64,000 nt of DNA, from the NCBI GenBank assembly GCA_029817715.1, contig JARUPY010000164.1, forward strand, positions 121,001 to 185,000, written 5' to 3'. Positions within the stretch are counted from its first letter, which is position 1, and the number at the start of each line of letters is the position of its first letter. The stretch comes from Melastoma dodecandrum (lineage: Eukaryota > Streptophyta > Magnoliopsida > Myrtales > Melastomataceae). This document shows positions 21,980-34,130 of this stretch, piece after piece. Both the position numbers and the translations under genes were made by a program. The notes under the pieces were generated by a model. That model searched no databases. It was not told the DNA's origin and worked only from the letters and a program-made list of their open reading frames with translations.

Positions 21980-23524
21980 CTCCAGTGCTGCCACAAAAGG
22001 GATATTTATCCGTAACTTTTTGAACATGTCTAGAAATTTCTTGAATTGCCCATCATTGTTAGCTTTCTTAAGCCTCTATGGAAATGGAATTTTAGGAACA
22101 AATGCAGGTGGATTACCTGTATATCCACATTTGTGTTAGTCTGTTTTGGTTATGTTGTACCTTCTTTAAGGATACGATGCTTCTCACATGCATGTTCTTT
22201 CTCTTTTTCCATCTGTTCGAATGCTTTTTCAAAATCTCGCCAGTTCCAAAGGGTTATCGCATTGCAGTATTCACACTTCCAATTTGGTTCGATGTTACTT
22301 GGGGGAATTCCTTATGGCCGAGTAGTCAGAGAGTTCGCAACCTGGCCTATCTTGATTTCCAATTGCTTGATACAAGTGGCATAATCCTTAAAGATTATTT
22401 CCTTTGTTTCCTCATATCATCTTGTTGTCCATACTTTTTCTTGTTGCTTTCTTGTGTCTTCTTGTTGTTTCATGGCTTTCTCCTAGCTTGTGATCAACTA
22501 TCTCAACAAATCCTCCACATTAGATTTGTTCACCTGGGGGTTGTCGTATTGTGGCAGCAAACTCGAGAGGTTGACTCATCCTTGCCTGCATTTGTTCTTG
22601 TTGGCCTTGATTATTTCTCGAGAAAAAAAATGAATGGTTTCGCCATCCTAGATTGTAGGTGTTTGTACATGCATTGTGTTGGCTATTTATACCCAAAAAA
22701 TTGGCTTCGTGCATGTCCTCCTGTTGCTCCATGGCCTGCACTTCAGAATAAATAAGATTAGAGGTACGTGGAGATGATCGACGAGTGTTTACCTCTTTGG
22801 TTAGTGTTTCCATATGGGCGCTCAATGATGCTAATGCATCGACTCAATGTTTTTCGGCGAATCCGCGGGTAGACGTCTTTTGTTGGCTATTGTTTGCTAT
22901 TTGCTCAAATAGGACCGAGGACTCATCCGACGTCTTATTCATGATTGTTCCACTTGCCGCTGAGTCCACGATGGATTGGAGAGAATCTGCCAATCCGTCG
23001 CAGAAGCTCTGGACCAACATCCACTTTGAGATCTCGTGATGCGGGCACAATCTGAGTAGCTCCTTTAATCTTTCCCAAGCCTCGTACATGGACTCATTCC
23101 AAATCTTCATAATCCTGCTCGATGGAAAGTTGTTTCCCAAGGATTCTTGTGTCAAGTCTTTCCATGAATGAATTGACTCAGGCAGGAGTGAGTAGAGCCA
23201 TGTTCGTTCCTTGTCTCTCAACGAGAATGGGAAAAGCCTTAATCGAATTGCATCAAGTGTTGCTCCATTAAACCTGAAAGTGTCACAAAGATCATTAAAT
23301 CGAGTTAAGTGCCAATGACAGTCGTCATTTAGCAAACCTTCAAAACTGTTATTTTCGATCATGTTCAAGATTGGAGGCTTGATTTCAAAATTATGCGCCT
23401 GAATTGCGGGCAAAAGGAACGGCGTGTTCTTCGATGGTGTTGGCTTAGAATAGTCATGCATAGTTCTCTTTGGTTGTGGGTCAACAACCTGATTGTTGAC
23501 CTTGTTATTGTTATGTTCTTTCAT
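21980..23524 (-). pseudogene. gag remnant of element C
   Basis: The 226-residue frame at 23524-22844 has PAIQAHNFEIKPPILNMIEN, DAIRLRLFPFSLRDKERTWL, MYEAWERLKELLRLCPHHEI and DSAASGTIMNKTSDESSVLF, the Athila gag capsid blocks. 22825-22520 continues with MSAHMETLTKEV and NTYNLGWRNHSFFFS. The rest to 21980 is out of frame. The Cys-His knuckle is weak or absent in the readable part. Confidence 0.8.
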
Positions 23525-23681
23525 AGCTCGTCACAGACTCCTCAAAATCCGGAATGTCTGTTAGATTTCTGGGTGCGTCGAGTGCGGGGCATAATCCTGC
23601 AAAATTGATGAGAACATCTATGGCTTGATCGTTGAAATTGTTCTTACCGTAAGTAGAAAGAGTAGCCTATAATCGAATTCC

Positions 23682-23700
23682 CCGACAACGACGCCAAAAA
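23682..23700 (-). promoter_or_regulatory. Primer-binding site of element C (tRNA-Asp type)
   Basis: The minus strand reads TTTGGCGTCGTTGTCGGGG, the Athila tRNA-Asp site with two C-to-T type changes at CpG or CpC positions. It sits directly inside the LTR. Confidence 0.7.
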
Positions 23701-23702
23701 TT

Positions 23703-23750
23703 TGTTCGTTAAATCAACAAGTGCACGAGTCGCATCAAAGAATATAGAGT
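23703..23750 (-). repeat. 5' LTR of element C, inner fragment
   Basis: TGTTCGTTAAATCAACAAGT to AATATAGAGT matches the start of the 3' LTR at 19308-19352. The LTR is then interrupted and resumes at 26758. Confidence 0.75.
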
Positions 23751-26700
23751 TGTAGATCTCCAAATTGTGGGCTACCTTCTTAGTTCAGGTATTCGGCTGA
23801 CCTATTTCGTCTAAATGATGAAATCTTTTGGCTAACTTTGGGGAAGTTACGCAAAACCAACTAGTTTTAGCCAAAACGAAAATTCATTTTATTTAGTAAC
23901 TTAAACATGATTAAGGGCATCATCTTAAAATTATTTGTCCTACCATTTTCACATGGTTGGTTTGGATTAACCATAATTAATCATGTCCAAACGTCATCCA
24001 CTATTTTTAAGTATTAGTCCGTGGACGTGACACATCGTCGCCGTGATTCCTCGAACGTCCATAATTATTCGCACCCACGTCTATATATATATATATATAT
24101 ATATATGTCGAATAGTAACAATATCTAACACCCGAGAGAGCCACCAATTTTTGTTGGATGTGGATGTATCCAGTCCTTGCGATACAAGACTCTAGTTCGA
24201 CGAAAACGGGACACGGCTCAAGATACCCCATCAGACTCCCACGATAACTTGTCCCCTCCCTTCAATAAATTGATGTATAATTATTCTGTGGCTGACAAGG
24301 GACAAATGAAGGGAATATAAAACAATCACTCCCCAACAACGACGGGGTAGAGGACATCAATCAGACAAGCCCTTAGAGATGCATATTAGTTTAGGGGATA
24401 GCTTTCCCCAAGGGACTCGGCCTCTCTCTCTTCCCATCTCATCGCTTGAGGAGTACCGGGACAGCTCCCCTCCATGGCCTCCCTGCCCCGCAGTCTGAGA
24501 ACATTTCCCCAAGCAACATGACATGCAATGATGGCCACGTACTCAATAAAATGTTTCCCACATCTTTTTTTAAGGGGGGTGATACATTCGGACAAATGGA
24601 AGGAGGGCTCGCCCTAATTTGGTCCAAAAGATAAAAGAAGGAAGACCACACTTGGCGGTGCCCTCGACTCCCTCATCTTTGCTTTCAAAGTACCAACGAA
24701 GACCGCCCCACAGACCACTACAATGCAACGGCTTCCCCGTTCCCCACTTATCCTTCTCCTTCGTCAGTTCCTTCTGGAAATCGTCAAGAACGGGGTTCCG
24801 TTTTTAAAAAAAGGAACTCCTCCTCAAGGATCAGGGAATTACCCCCTCCAATCCTTCTTCCCGAAAGTCGATCCCACTGGCCCTGATCCCCTCACCATCT
24901 CCTCCTACCATTTTGCCGTGCTAACTCCACCAACGGTTCTAAGCTCCCTTTGCTTAGCCCGAGAGCTGGAAACGGTCGAAGTTTATCATGCAGTTCCGAA
25001 GCTGTCCCCTATTCCTCTTCTTCCCCTTTGTACGTCTTCTTCTTGGTGGCAATTCCATCATCCTGGACCCCCTTTTCTGCTCTGCCGGCTCCCCGCATAT
25101 TACAAACCAAGGTACCACCAAAGTTCTGGTATCCGGGAACGCCCACAACACAGTTATCTAAAAACTTCCCCATCCCAGGATCTGCTCCTTTATTTTTCCA
25201 ATCAACAACTCGAGGGCGAGCCTCGTCTTCTCCGACCTTCTTCACCCGCTGTCTCCAAGCCGACTCACCTCAGTCTCGAGTAGCGGACCGACCCCACGGT
25301 TGAACGCCGCTCTCTCCAAAAATCTGCGAATGGAAGGCAATGGCAACCCCGATCCATCGGCTTCCTCACCGCCCCTGAAGCCGCAAAGGTTAGATCAATT
25401 CTCCTCCCCCTTCGTTTTGCCATCTCACGATATGGTTGGTGGGACTGTTCTTTCTCTTTAATTATTATTATTTTTATTATTATTGTTATTATTATTATTT
25501 CAATGAGGCAGTTTCAATTTTTACTTTTAGATTCACGTACTAAATTAGTTAATAATGTTAAGTCACTCAAGCGTGTTTTATTTTATTTTCACATAATTAT
25601 TTGGAGTCCGAAAATTTTCTCGAGGGCCTAGCATTTGTCATTTCATTTTCTTTGTGTTACATGTAAAACAATAAGGAATTCACTACCGGGAACATTATAT
25701 TCCAATATCACGAAGGAACGACATAAACGGACCACATAATCCTCCGCAAGTTTGATTCTGACTAACATAGTAAATTTTAATTGTTTCAAATATTCAATTC
25801 GAATTTTATAACCTCAACCACTTTTTGAGTTTGATTTCCATAAAAATCAATCTAGCTTCCGAGAGATCGACAAGACGAATCTCGGAGACCAAAGACTTGA
25901 AGGTGCGTGTAACAAACCGCGTAGGTTGGTGATCTCCACGCTAAAAAACACGACGAGGGAAGATCAAAGAAGCCACATTCGACAAATCTAAGGTAAAAGG
26001 GAGGTGTGGGCCTCCCGATTTTTTTCATTTTTACCTGTAACGGGTCGTGGGTTGTGGTGCATGCTGGTAGGCCCACGGTAATCACCATTCCCCGCTCCCT
26101 TTGATATAAATAATTGTTTGTGTTTGTTGGGGTGCATGCTGGCAGGCTTTCGGATTTTTTTTGCATGTGACAATAAATCCACAAACAAGAGTTCCGGTTC
26201 AACACCCCGAATCGGGTTCAATGCCTGCAAAAAAATGACACAAGTCCGGGGTCATGCCCGGATCGGGTCCTATGCTCGTTAAGCAAAGGAAAGGCTAACT
26301 TTGGAGCAAACACCACCACTTCACATGTTTAGAATGTATGAGCTAGTAAGTAGGATTCCCCTAACAGACTGTTTTTCCGAATTAAACAAGTTTTTTAAAA
26401 AATATAAGACGGTGACAACTCTGTAATAGCTTACCTAGGTTAGCAACATCATACACCATTTTTACGGAGTCATCATGGATGAGTGAAGGCGACGCGAGCC
26501 GCTCCGATCCTTCCGAAATTTCCTTTTGCCGATCATGCTCCACCCATCGCCCTTCGCCTTTCTAAGGAGCATGGTGACAATTGGCGAGGGCCCGGGCAGG
26601 CCCGATTAGGAATCGAGGGAGTATCGACCCTGATATCCTTCGTAGCGCCTCGACATTCGAGTCATGGCATCGACTAGAGGACACGTGGGGGAGCGGGCCC

Positions 26701-26757
26701 GGATCCTCATATCGTCCGGATCACCGCGCGCGTACTAAGTTTGAGGGCGCGTATATA
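23751..26757. mobile_element. 3.0-kb insertion inside the 5' LTR of element C
   Basis: Flanked by an exact 5-bp direct repeat AGAGT (23746-23750 and 26758-26762). It starts TG and ends TA, so it may be a solo LTR with a mutated CA end. No gag or pol is seen. 24240-25400 is GC-richer than its surroundings and has no recognisable protein. It includes a plausible short first exon at 25330-25388 (MEGNGNPDPSASSPPLKPQR, then a GT splice donor), so captured gene or organelle DNA is possible. 25440-26700 is mostly AT-rich noncoding sequence. Identity unknown. Confidence 0.5.
24081..24106. repeat. (TA)n microsatellite
   Basis: Uninterrupted TA dinucleotides, about 12 units, within the 3.0-kb insertion. 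Confidence 0.9.
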
Positions 26758-27957
26758 AGAGTAAGTATCGTCCTCACGTGGAATCGGTACATGAAGCCCT
26801 CATATCGTCCAGTCCAAACACTTTCAAAGCCAAGCCGTAAATAGTGAGAAAATTACAACTATTGAAGTAAATAACGAATAATAAGAAAGGTCAAGTAATA
26901 AACCGAAAACAAAGTTATATAAGTGAGAGAAAGCCCAGGAATCCATCTTTTGTCTCGTTACTATCCCGTGCGTCCCCTCTCCCTATCTCAATTCCGTTAG
27001 TTTACTAACCGAACTCCCTAGTTATTGTGCTCTTTTCGAAGTCCGTGGAACTACCTAAATAATCGATCGTTATTTCTAGGCTCATGATTAATTAGATGCG
27101 TTAAGTTTTGATCACTTTTGGTTGCTTATGGTGTATATCTCTATAATACCTTAAGTTCGTTACAACCCAAACCATGCTACTTTCACCGCTACTTTTTCTC
27201 GTAAGATCCTCTCTCGAGCTCACTCAAGGACAAGCGATCAATACGAACGTTGGCCACATGCACACAAGCATCAAGAACAAGTGAAGTAAATAAATGAAAC
27301 ACGAAACGAGAAAGTTCAAAGGGATTCACTAAGAAAGCAATTACACAATCGAGTTAATCATATTCCTAGAAGATAGATTTACTTCATACTGAAAACGATC
27401 AAACACAAAACTAATGAGGAAATGGATAACATCCTAAACATTCCCCGAAGCTTTGTCAAATGTCTTCGTGTGTGTGCTGGTGTGATCTCTCGTGTCCAGC
27501 ATACCCTTCCAGAAGGTAGGACATCCCTTTTTTTACCTCCAAGGATTGAGCGCTAGAGGATTTTGCAAATCTAGAAGGTGGAGAAAATCTTGGGAATAAA
27601 ATATCTCTTCCGCGTACATGCAACTGCGATGAAGTCTGGTGCAGCTGCACCAATTGATTTGTCCCAAATCTGACAATATCGTGCAACTGCAAAACATTAC
27701 AATGCAGCTGGACCAACTTTCTGCCTATCATTTGACACTCATGTGCAACTGCAATGACTTTCTTGTACAGTTGCACCAACTCTTGGTAAAACTCCATCCG
27801 CCCTCCTTTCTTTCGAATTTACTTACAAAATTAATAAAACTGCCTGCAAAACCCCAAATCTAAGTAATATACTAAATATTACAACATACCTAAAAAATTT
27901 AGCCAAATATCGTGCAATTAGAGAGATGAAAATATATATTTATAATAAGTTATTACA
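26758..27957 (-). repeat. 5' LTR of element C, main part
   Basis: It resumes with AGAGTAAGTATCGTCCTCACG, the class-typical end also seen at 6535-6570 in element A. The outer end TATTACA at 27957 is followed by the resumed host gene. With 23703-23750 the full LTR is about 1.25 kb. Palindromic GTGCAACTGCA / GTGCAGCTGCAC words recur about six times at 27615-27785. Confidence 0.7.
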
Positions 27958-28720
27958 AGGATGTCTTGGAAGATGACGCCTAGGTCGACGATATAGAAGA
28001 CAAAAATAGGGAGGTAGGCAAGGAAGTAGTTCGGGTTGATGCATTCGCCGGGGACACACCAACTCAGATTGGTGCTCTTGACGATGTCGGTGCATAGGTC
28101 GGTTCAACGTATACTTTGTTTTGCTTTATTGTGCACTTGATGCCAAATTATTTCAATGCCGTGATAGTTTGTGCTTCTGGTTGAAAATAATTTCGCAGGA
28201 AAGCATATCTTCCACAAACCATCATAAGAAGCCGAAGAGCATGATGACCCGTCGGGTGTCGACCCACAAACCTTCGGTGTTCATGACTTCACCTTTCGTG
28301 GCAGAGAAACTAGGTGTTCGCCGATCGAAAAGCACTCGGAATGTGATCCCCGAGGTATAAGATCACGTGTTCACCTCGGCAAGCAAAGTATTCCTGGCAT
28401 ATCAGATATATCAAAGGACTGTCTTTTTAGACACAATATATGTTTTAATTGAATAGGACATCGAAAAACTATTACCGGCCGATGATCAAGTAGGAGACTG
28501 GAAATCATTTTCAAAGGTAGATTGGGATGTACAATGTAAATCGTGTTATGAAACTCACTCGCATCTTTATGGAAGAGAATGTTGCCTGTTTGACCACCGA
28601 CGGCGTACCTGAAATTTGTGAATGGCCTATGCGGTACCCCTCAAAAGTACTGAGTCAGTTTGCAACGAGAAATGAGGACGTATTTGTCGGCGTCACAGCA
28701 TGGTGAGGTAACAAAACTTT
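27958..28720 (+). pseudogene. ULP1/DUF1985-like gene fragment, continued
   Basis: Resumes the frame broken at 19307 (DVLEDDA, then a stop, then VDDIEDKNREVGKEVVRVDA). Exon-like blocks follow: 28199-28352 (KKPKSMMTRRVSTHKPSVFM, SPFVAEKLGVRRSKSTRNV) ending at a GAG|GTATAA donor; 28449-28516 (DIEKLLPADDQVGDWKSFSK) ending at AAG|GTAGAT; and 28540-28713 (VMKLTRIFMEENVACLTTDG). SPFV-plus-basic text is common just before the protease domain of plant ULP1-like proteins. The catalytic His-Asp-Cys region is not found before the virus sequence begins. Confidence 0.45.
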
Positions 28721-28900
28721 TTCCACCTAACGACCGTTCTTTCGTCTTTATAACGGCGATTACGAAGGATTATTCGTAATGAAGTTCATGTTATTGCCAG
28801 ATCCCCTAATGGGCAACAAAGACGTTGTACGTTTCTACCACCGAAACATTATATTCGTTACTTGTTTGTTATTTTAAGAAGGCCACTTTATCAAATCTAT
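28721..28900. other. Junction region between ULP1-like fragment and virus
   Basis: AT-rich sequence with no motif. The left edge of the viral insert lies somewhere between about 28870 and 29010 and could not be fixed; nothing here matches the sequence after the primer site at 37330. Confidence 0.3.
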
Positions 28901-29355
28901 CCCAAAGTTAAAAAATTTTTCCAATCTATCATAACGTTTAGAAAATATCTCTCTGTATCCTAAACTTAGACCCAGTTTCAAAAATATCCAACAAAGTTCC
29001 AAAGTGATATTTTCTGAATGGCTGGAGAAGGAAAATCTTCGGTAAATCCTTCTGGGACTCCATCGCGGTTGGAGTTCGTTCCAGAGGCTAGATTGTCTCC
29101 TTTTGGAGTTAGCAAGAGTAACTCAGCTAACCATTCAGGGGAGCAATGAAAGTCTAGAAAGCCGAAACCAAATGGCAAAGGAAGTAGGCTCCATTGTAAA
29201 CACAATGTTAGACGCTCTGGAAAGAGAAAGAGGTTTAAAAAGGCCTGAATCCGAGGCGACCTCTGGACTGGAAAGTACTACGGAAAACCAGTCGAAAGAT
29301 TGAATCTGGGAGGAAGAAATTCCAAACAGAATCAAGGCAAGAGTGTGGATGAAAT

Positions 29356-30890
29356 GTATAAGGAATCAGTGGCTCCCCACATTTTAAACCCACAAAGGCG
29401 AAGTGCAAACTTGAACTCCCAAAGTGGGGAGTTGGTAAAAGACCTAAGAAAAGCCTTAGGTCTGGCAGAAGATACTCCAGTTCATTTAGACAACAGAACG
29501 TTTAACGAACTGGTAACTGCGAAGAGAGAAATTTACAGGCCCGATTATCCTCATCGGACTAAACAGGAGTTTGTCCCAAGGGATAATATTTTAAAACCGA
29601 TAATTACCCCTGGTGCTTTTCTAGACATTGATTGTGAGAAGCACGTATCTGAAAAGATAGATGAGTGGTTATCACTTATTCGGATGACGGCGTCTGCAGG
29701 AGGAGTTCCTCCTGGAGCAGTCTACGAATTGTGTGTGGCAGCCCTCATGGGTACAGCGCAGAAATATTGGAAAACCTTAGTGGCACACACAGACATTAAG
29801 GAAAAGATAGATCAGGCGATGACGGTTGATGGAGTATTAGCAATAATAGCTGATGCACTGAAACGTGAGTTCTGTGGTTTTTCACTATCCACTGAGACTG
29901 TCGAAAAAGAGCAGTCATTGACAGCTTTAGTTAAACTACAGATCTGTGATATGTGCTGGTTTGATAGCTACGTGTGTGAATTCCAGAAGTATTACTACAA
30001 TCTGGATGTAGTATCTCAACAGTTCATATTAGGAACCTTTTTTGCAAAACTTCCAGAACCTTGGCCGGAAGTTGCGCAAAAGGCCTATGAATTACTTCTG
30101 AGTGAGGAGAAGATTGTCTCTGGACTCGGAGGAAAAATTCAGGCGGTGAAGTACGCAATGCGTAAAGCATGTACTGAGCTCCAGGTGAAAGAGGCAGCTA
30201 AGAAGCTACCTTACCTGAACAAGAGTTGTTGTTCTCAGATAGAGTATGTGCCTGGAAGGTATGGATGCGATACTCGCAATACTCCAGGAGACTCTTTGAA
30301 GAGAGGGAACTTTCCTCGTAAGAGGAAGTTTGTTGGGTACAACAAAAGGAAAGTTTGGCCCAAGAAGGATTTCCAACGAAAGCAAAAGGGAGGTCCTGCT
30401 TACAAACCAAGAAGGTTTGTGAGGAGAAGGGATAACCTAAAGGATAAAGATAGGATAGATGCTTTCAAGAGAAAGCATGGCAGAGAACCTAAATGTCCTA
30501 AAGGGAAACCCTTGAGCAGTTGTAATTGCTGCTGGTTTTGTGGTTCAAAAGACCACAAAGCGGATAATTGTCCGAAGAAGAACCAAAGGAGAGAAAGACT
30601 CCGGATGGTCTTCTTGGATGACAGGAGTCATGAGGAAGAAGTCCTTGCTTATGAACCAATCGATGAGCAAGAGATTTCCGACTTAGACTCGGAAGTAGAG
30701 TCGATTTATGAGATAGTGTCAGATTATGATACAGACTCAGACGATGGCTCTGATCTCTGGAAAATGCATCTGTTCATGATGAGAGCAGAGCAAAACGGAG
30801 ATGGTGATGAGATGGTTCCATTAGAAGCATCGAATCAGGTACTGGAGGAAAGCCACCAGTACGAGGATCCATCCCAGTCGATGCTGGAAT
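29356..30890 (+). pseudogene. Viral coat-protein-like region with zinc knuckle
   Basis: A helical core (GGVPPGAVYELCVAALMGTA, WKTLVAHTDIKEK, FILGTFFAKLPEPW) resembles the capsid domain of caulimovirids. A strongly basic stretch follows at about residues 330-390 (RKRKFVGYNKRKVWPKKDFQ). The knuckle CWFCGSKDHKADNC (C-x2-C-x4-H-x4-C) is at 30530-30571, then an acidic Asp/Glu/Ser run (30680-30760). Core, basic arm, knuckle and acidic tail are the family's usual coat features; the role is packaging pregenomic RNA. No stop lies in this part. Confidence 0.75.
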
Positions 30891-30979
30891 GGAGGTTGCC
30901 CAATGTTAACGTGAGAGAAGTCTATAATGTATCGAGATTCAATTTTAGATCGATAATAGATATCTCACAAATAGAGGCA

Positions 30980-31480
30980 ACAGCTCAAGTGACAAACATG
31001 GAACTTGAGACGTTGGATTTCCCATTACTCAACGTACAACGCATTAGGGAAACCATGCAACGTGCGAGAGGTGTATATAATTATATACACATTAGGTTAA
31101 TCCAAGTAGGACTAATCCCGCTATTTCATCTCCCAGCGGATAGTCCTGTGGTAGCAGCGGTGATCGATAAACGATGGCGAGAGTTTAGAGAAATTCATTA
31201 CAGCGGATAGTCCTGTATACATGCCAACTTAGCACACGGCCCTGTATGGTTCCAGGTCCATCCAAATTTCATGATGGCCCTGAACGATCGCTGTTTGGGA
31301 AATTCATTGACCTTAAGGATCAAATCAATGAATATGGATAGAATGAATTCCCAGGCCAAGTTTTTTGCGTATCACACTAGAGTAATTTACCGATTGGTAA
31401 ATACCACTAGCTCTGGTGTGATGAACATCTCAAGACTTACTGGGTTGTTCGAAGAAGGTCATAATAACTACCAACAGTTT
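30980..31480 (+). pseudogene. Viral movement-protein-like region
   Basis: Text with the caulimovirid movement protein pattern: YNYIHIRLIQVGLIPLFHLP, then VIDKRWREF, a TAG stop at 31208, then GPVWFQVHPNFMMALNDRCL and LTLRIKS, ending YHTRVIYRLVNT. The GPVxFxxxPNFxxxLxD and IYRLxNT patterns are shared with movement proteins that help virus pass through plasmodesmata. It lies downstream of the coat-like region, whereas in petuviruses the movement protein comes first. Confidence 0.7.
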
Positions 31481-32089
31481 CATAGGCGAGAGGTAAACCC
31501 ATTGGAGTTAACCTGGCCAAGAAACTGGGTTATGACTGAACCTGGTAGTAGCTCTAGGCCGATTAGTGCGGCTAATATCCGACAAAGAGGTAACGAGATT
31601 ACTTTAATGTTGGGTGAACCGTCTAGAGACAGTTTTAGAGCTGATAGGCATCTGCCTATGAGGATGCCACTCCTGAGAGAGCCAAGAGCACATACGCTCT
31701 CTGAAGTTTCTTCTAGAGCTAGTGATGTGGGAGAAGACATAATAGTGTCCCGACCAGCAGAAGCATCTGTTCCACCACTAATAGAAGAAATGTCTCGAAG
31801 GTCTGTTGATTCGAGAGCCTCGTCGCAACATACGGGTAGAATCGTAGGGTATAGACAGGTATCATTACCGGTCTACGAAGACCCTGTTGACCAAACAAGA
31901 GAGGAGTCTATACGAATGTTAAGAGTGACCAATATGGAAAACTCTTTATCTGAGATTCCTGAAGTTTGTAAGGTTATTGAGCAGATAGCCGAGCAAAGGT
32001 CTATACCAATAGACGATATCTGGAGGATGATAGAACCATCCCAGAAGGTACCTGAGAAAATTGGGTTTAGTGTTAGGAAGGAAGACATG

Positions 32090-32430
32090 AGCACATATGT
32101 GGCTCTAACTTTCAAATTTCCTGGATACTATGAGTATTCTTTGGATACTTTGATAGACACTGGGTGTAGCATAACTTGTGCTAGACTCAATGCTCTGCCA
32201 GATGGGTGGTGGGAACCACTGCAGAAACCTATCCACATGGTTAACGTCGATGGTATGGCCACAATTGTTGGCCATAAGGCAAGTAACGTGCCTGTCTTTA
32301 TTAATGGACAAAAGTTCATCATTAAAGAGATTCTTGCACATTCTTTACTAGAGGCCGACATCATTATTGGTAACGCCTTTTTGAAGGGTCAGAAGGAAAA
32401 CCTTCATTTTGTGCAGAATGAAAATGATGT
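32090..32430 (+). pseudogene. Viral aspartic protease domain
   Basis: The active-site triad Asp-Thr-Gly is encoded at 32156-32164 within LDTLIDTGCSITCARLNALP, followed by the flap-like region and ADIIIGNAFLKGQ, matching the ILG(N)xF motif of retroviral-type proteases. In the family it processes the polyprotein. Between movement protein and protease (31480-32090) lies a Ser/Arg-rich linker with no motif. Confidence 0.85.
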
Positions 32431-32739
32431 TTCCATCGGTGGGGTAAATATAAGTATTCTACAAGAGCCTAGACTTCGGTTAAAATTTGGCTTTTATCCA
32501 GTAAAACGGACAGAATACTGTGGCGATATCCCATGTGAAAGAGCTTTCAGAGTGCGAGCTCAACGTGGTGATATACGGTTGGATGAGAACGAGGCATGGG
32601 AACAAACTCTGTTTTCTCCAACGAATACCAGGAGTTCTAACTGGTATGACGACTTGTTTCCAAAACAAGAAGTGTGTATGGCTGTTAAGTTAGTAGAAAC
32701 AAAATGGGATAAGTTCCTAGTAAAACTAGCCGATAATTT

Positions 32740-34130
32740 TAGTGAAGATCCACTAAAGTTATGGACTCGAAATGGCCTAAAGGCTAGACTAGAGTTGAAG
32801 GATCCCGGAACCATTATAAGAGCCAGAAACATTACATATACGGCTGAAATGGTCGAGGAATTTGACAAACAAATTCATGAGTTGCTTGGAAAAGGCCTAA
32901 TTAGGGACAGTTATAGTCCACATTCTAGTCCTGCCTTTATGGTTATTAATCATGCCGAGCGGGTGCGAGGTAAAGCACAAATGGTTATAGATTATCGTCA
33001 GCTTAACAAAGCTACAAAAGACGATGGCTATAAGATTCCCACTGCGGGAGATTTAATTAATAGGGTAAGTCTGAGCCAACCAAAGTTCTTCTCTAAATTT
33101 GACTTGAAAAGTGGATACTGGCAAGTCAAGATGGAGGAAGAGTCGGTTCCTCTAACTGCCTTCAATGCTCCGTAAGGAATGTTTGAATGGCTGGTAATGC
33201 CATTCGGCCTGAAAAATGCTCCAGGCGTATTTCAGCGCAAAATGGATAATGCTTTTAAGCAAGTCCGAAAATTTTGTGCGGTCTATATTGACGATGTGTT
33301 AGTCTACAGTCAGACTGAGGACGATCACATGAGCCACCTGGATAGGGTGACTGATGTCTTCAGACAAGAAGGCATGATTCTATCAGAGAAAAAGATAGAA
33401 TGGTTTAGGGAATCAGTTAATTTCCTAGGCATGGAGATTGAGCAGGGAAAAATTAAACTGCAAAATCATATTGCTGAGAAAATAATTAATTTTCCTGACA
33501 GACTTGAGGATAGAAAGCAAGTCCAAAGATTTTGTGGATGCGCTAACTATGCAAGAAAGTTTGTGAAAGATCTTTCCCGAGATTTAAGTAGGATTGCAAA
33601 GAAAACCTCTTCTACAAATCCTTGAAAATGGGAAGATGAAGATACTCAATCCATTAGAAGGATTAAAGCAAAGGTGAAAAATTTGCCACAATTAGCTTTA
33701 CCTTCTGACCAGGATGAGTTAGTCTTGGCAGTTGATGCTTCCGAAGAATTTTGGGGATCAGTCCTCAAAATTAGAGGACGAAAACCAGAACCAGTGTGCA
33801 AATACTGGTCGGGAAGCTTCAAGGGATACGAACTACAGTATCCAATACATGAAAAGGAAGTATTAGCCTTAAAATACGGAATAAAGGCTTTTTACATCTT
33901 TTTGGCACCAAAAGAATTTTTAGTGCCCTCTGACTCGACCTATGTGAAAAGGTTTATGAGTCTGAACCTTAAGGAAGCTAGGCAAACTAGACTCTTAAGG
34001 TTGCAGGAATGGTTTAGCTATTATGAATACGAGGTCGAATACATTAAGTCCGACCACAACATAATAGCTGACTCTCTCTCTAGAGAACTTACAAACACCT
34101 CTCTTTCTGAAAACTCTGCAGATGGATCCT
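32740..34130 (+). pseudogene. Viral reverse transcriptase and RNase H
   Basis: RT blocks: AQMVIDYRQLNKATK, FFSKFDLKSGYWQVKM (first catalytic Asp), LVMPFGLKNAPGVFQ, the YIDD box in VYIDDVLVYSQTEDDHMSHL near 33282, and INFLGMEIEQGKIKL. Stops at 33173 and 33623 fall inside RT and between RT and RNase H. RNase H shows VLAVDASEEFWGSVL, HEKEVLALKYGIKAF, VPSDSTYVKRF and SDHNIIADSLSREL, so the D-E-D-D residues are all present. Together these replicate the genome through the RNA intermediate. Confidence 0.9.

Larger units (their letters stand above)
19308..27957 (-). mobile_element. Element C: Athila-like retrotransposon inserted in the ULP1-like gene
   Basis: Minus-strand order is 5' LTR (27957-26758 plus 23750-23703), primer site, gag, protease, a truncated RT fused to the integrase tail, noncoding tail, and a collapsed 3' LTR (19573-19308). 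The host frame reads ...NNGADCVE up to 19307 and DVLEDDA from 27958, so everything between entered one coding region. The three bases AGG are shared at both edges; a clean 5-bp duplication is not seen (TGAGG left; AGGAT or CAAGG right). The element is nonautonomous because most of pol is missing. Confidence 0.8.

Noticed and set aside
22102..22755. 217-residue plus-strand frame
   Set aside because: It lies antisense to the gag of element C and has a Phe/Cys/Leu-rich composition typical of a shadow frame.
24240..25320. Series of open frames on both strands in GC-richer DNA, as if several genes
   Set aside because: Frames overlap on both strands, with Pro/Ser-rich or Arg-rich compositional products and no recognisable motif. 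Kept only as part of the 3.0-kb insertion.
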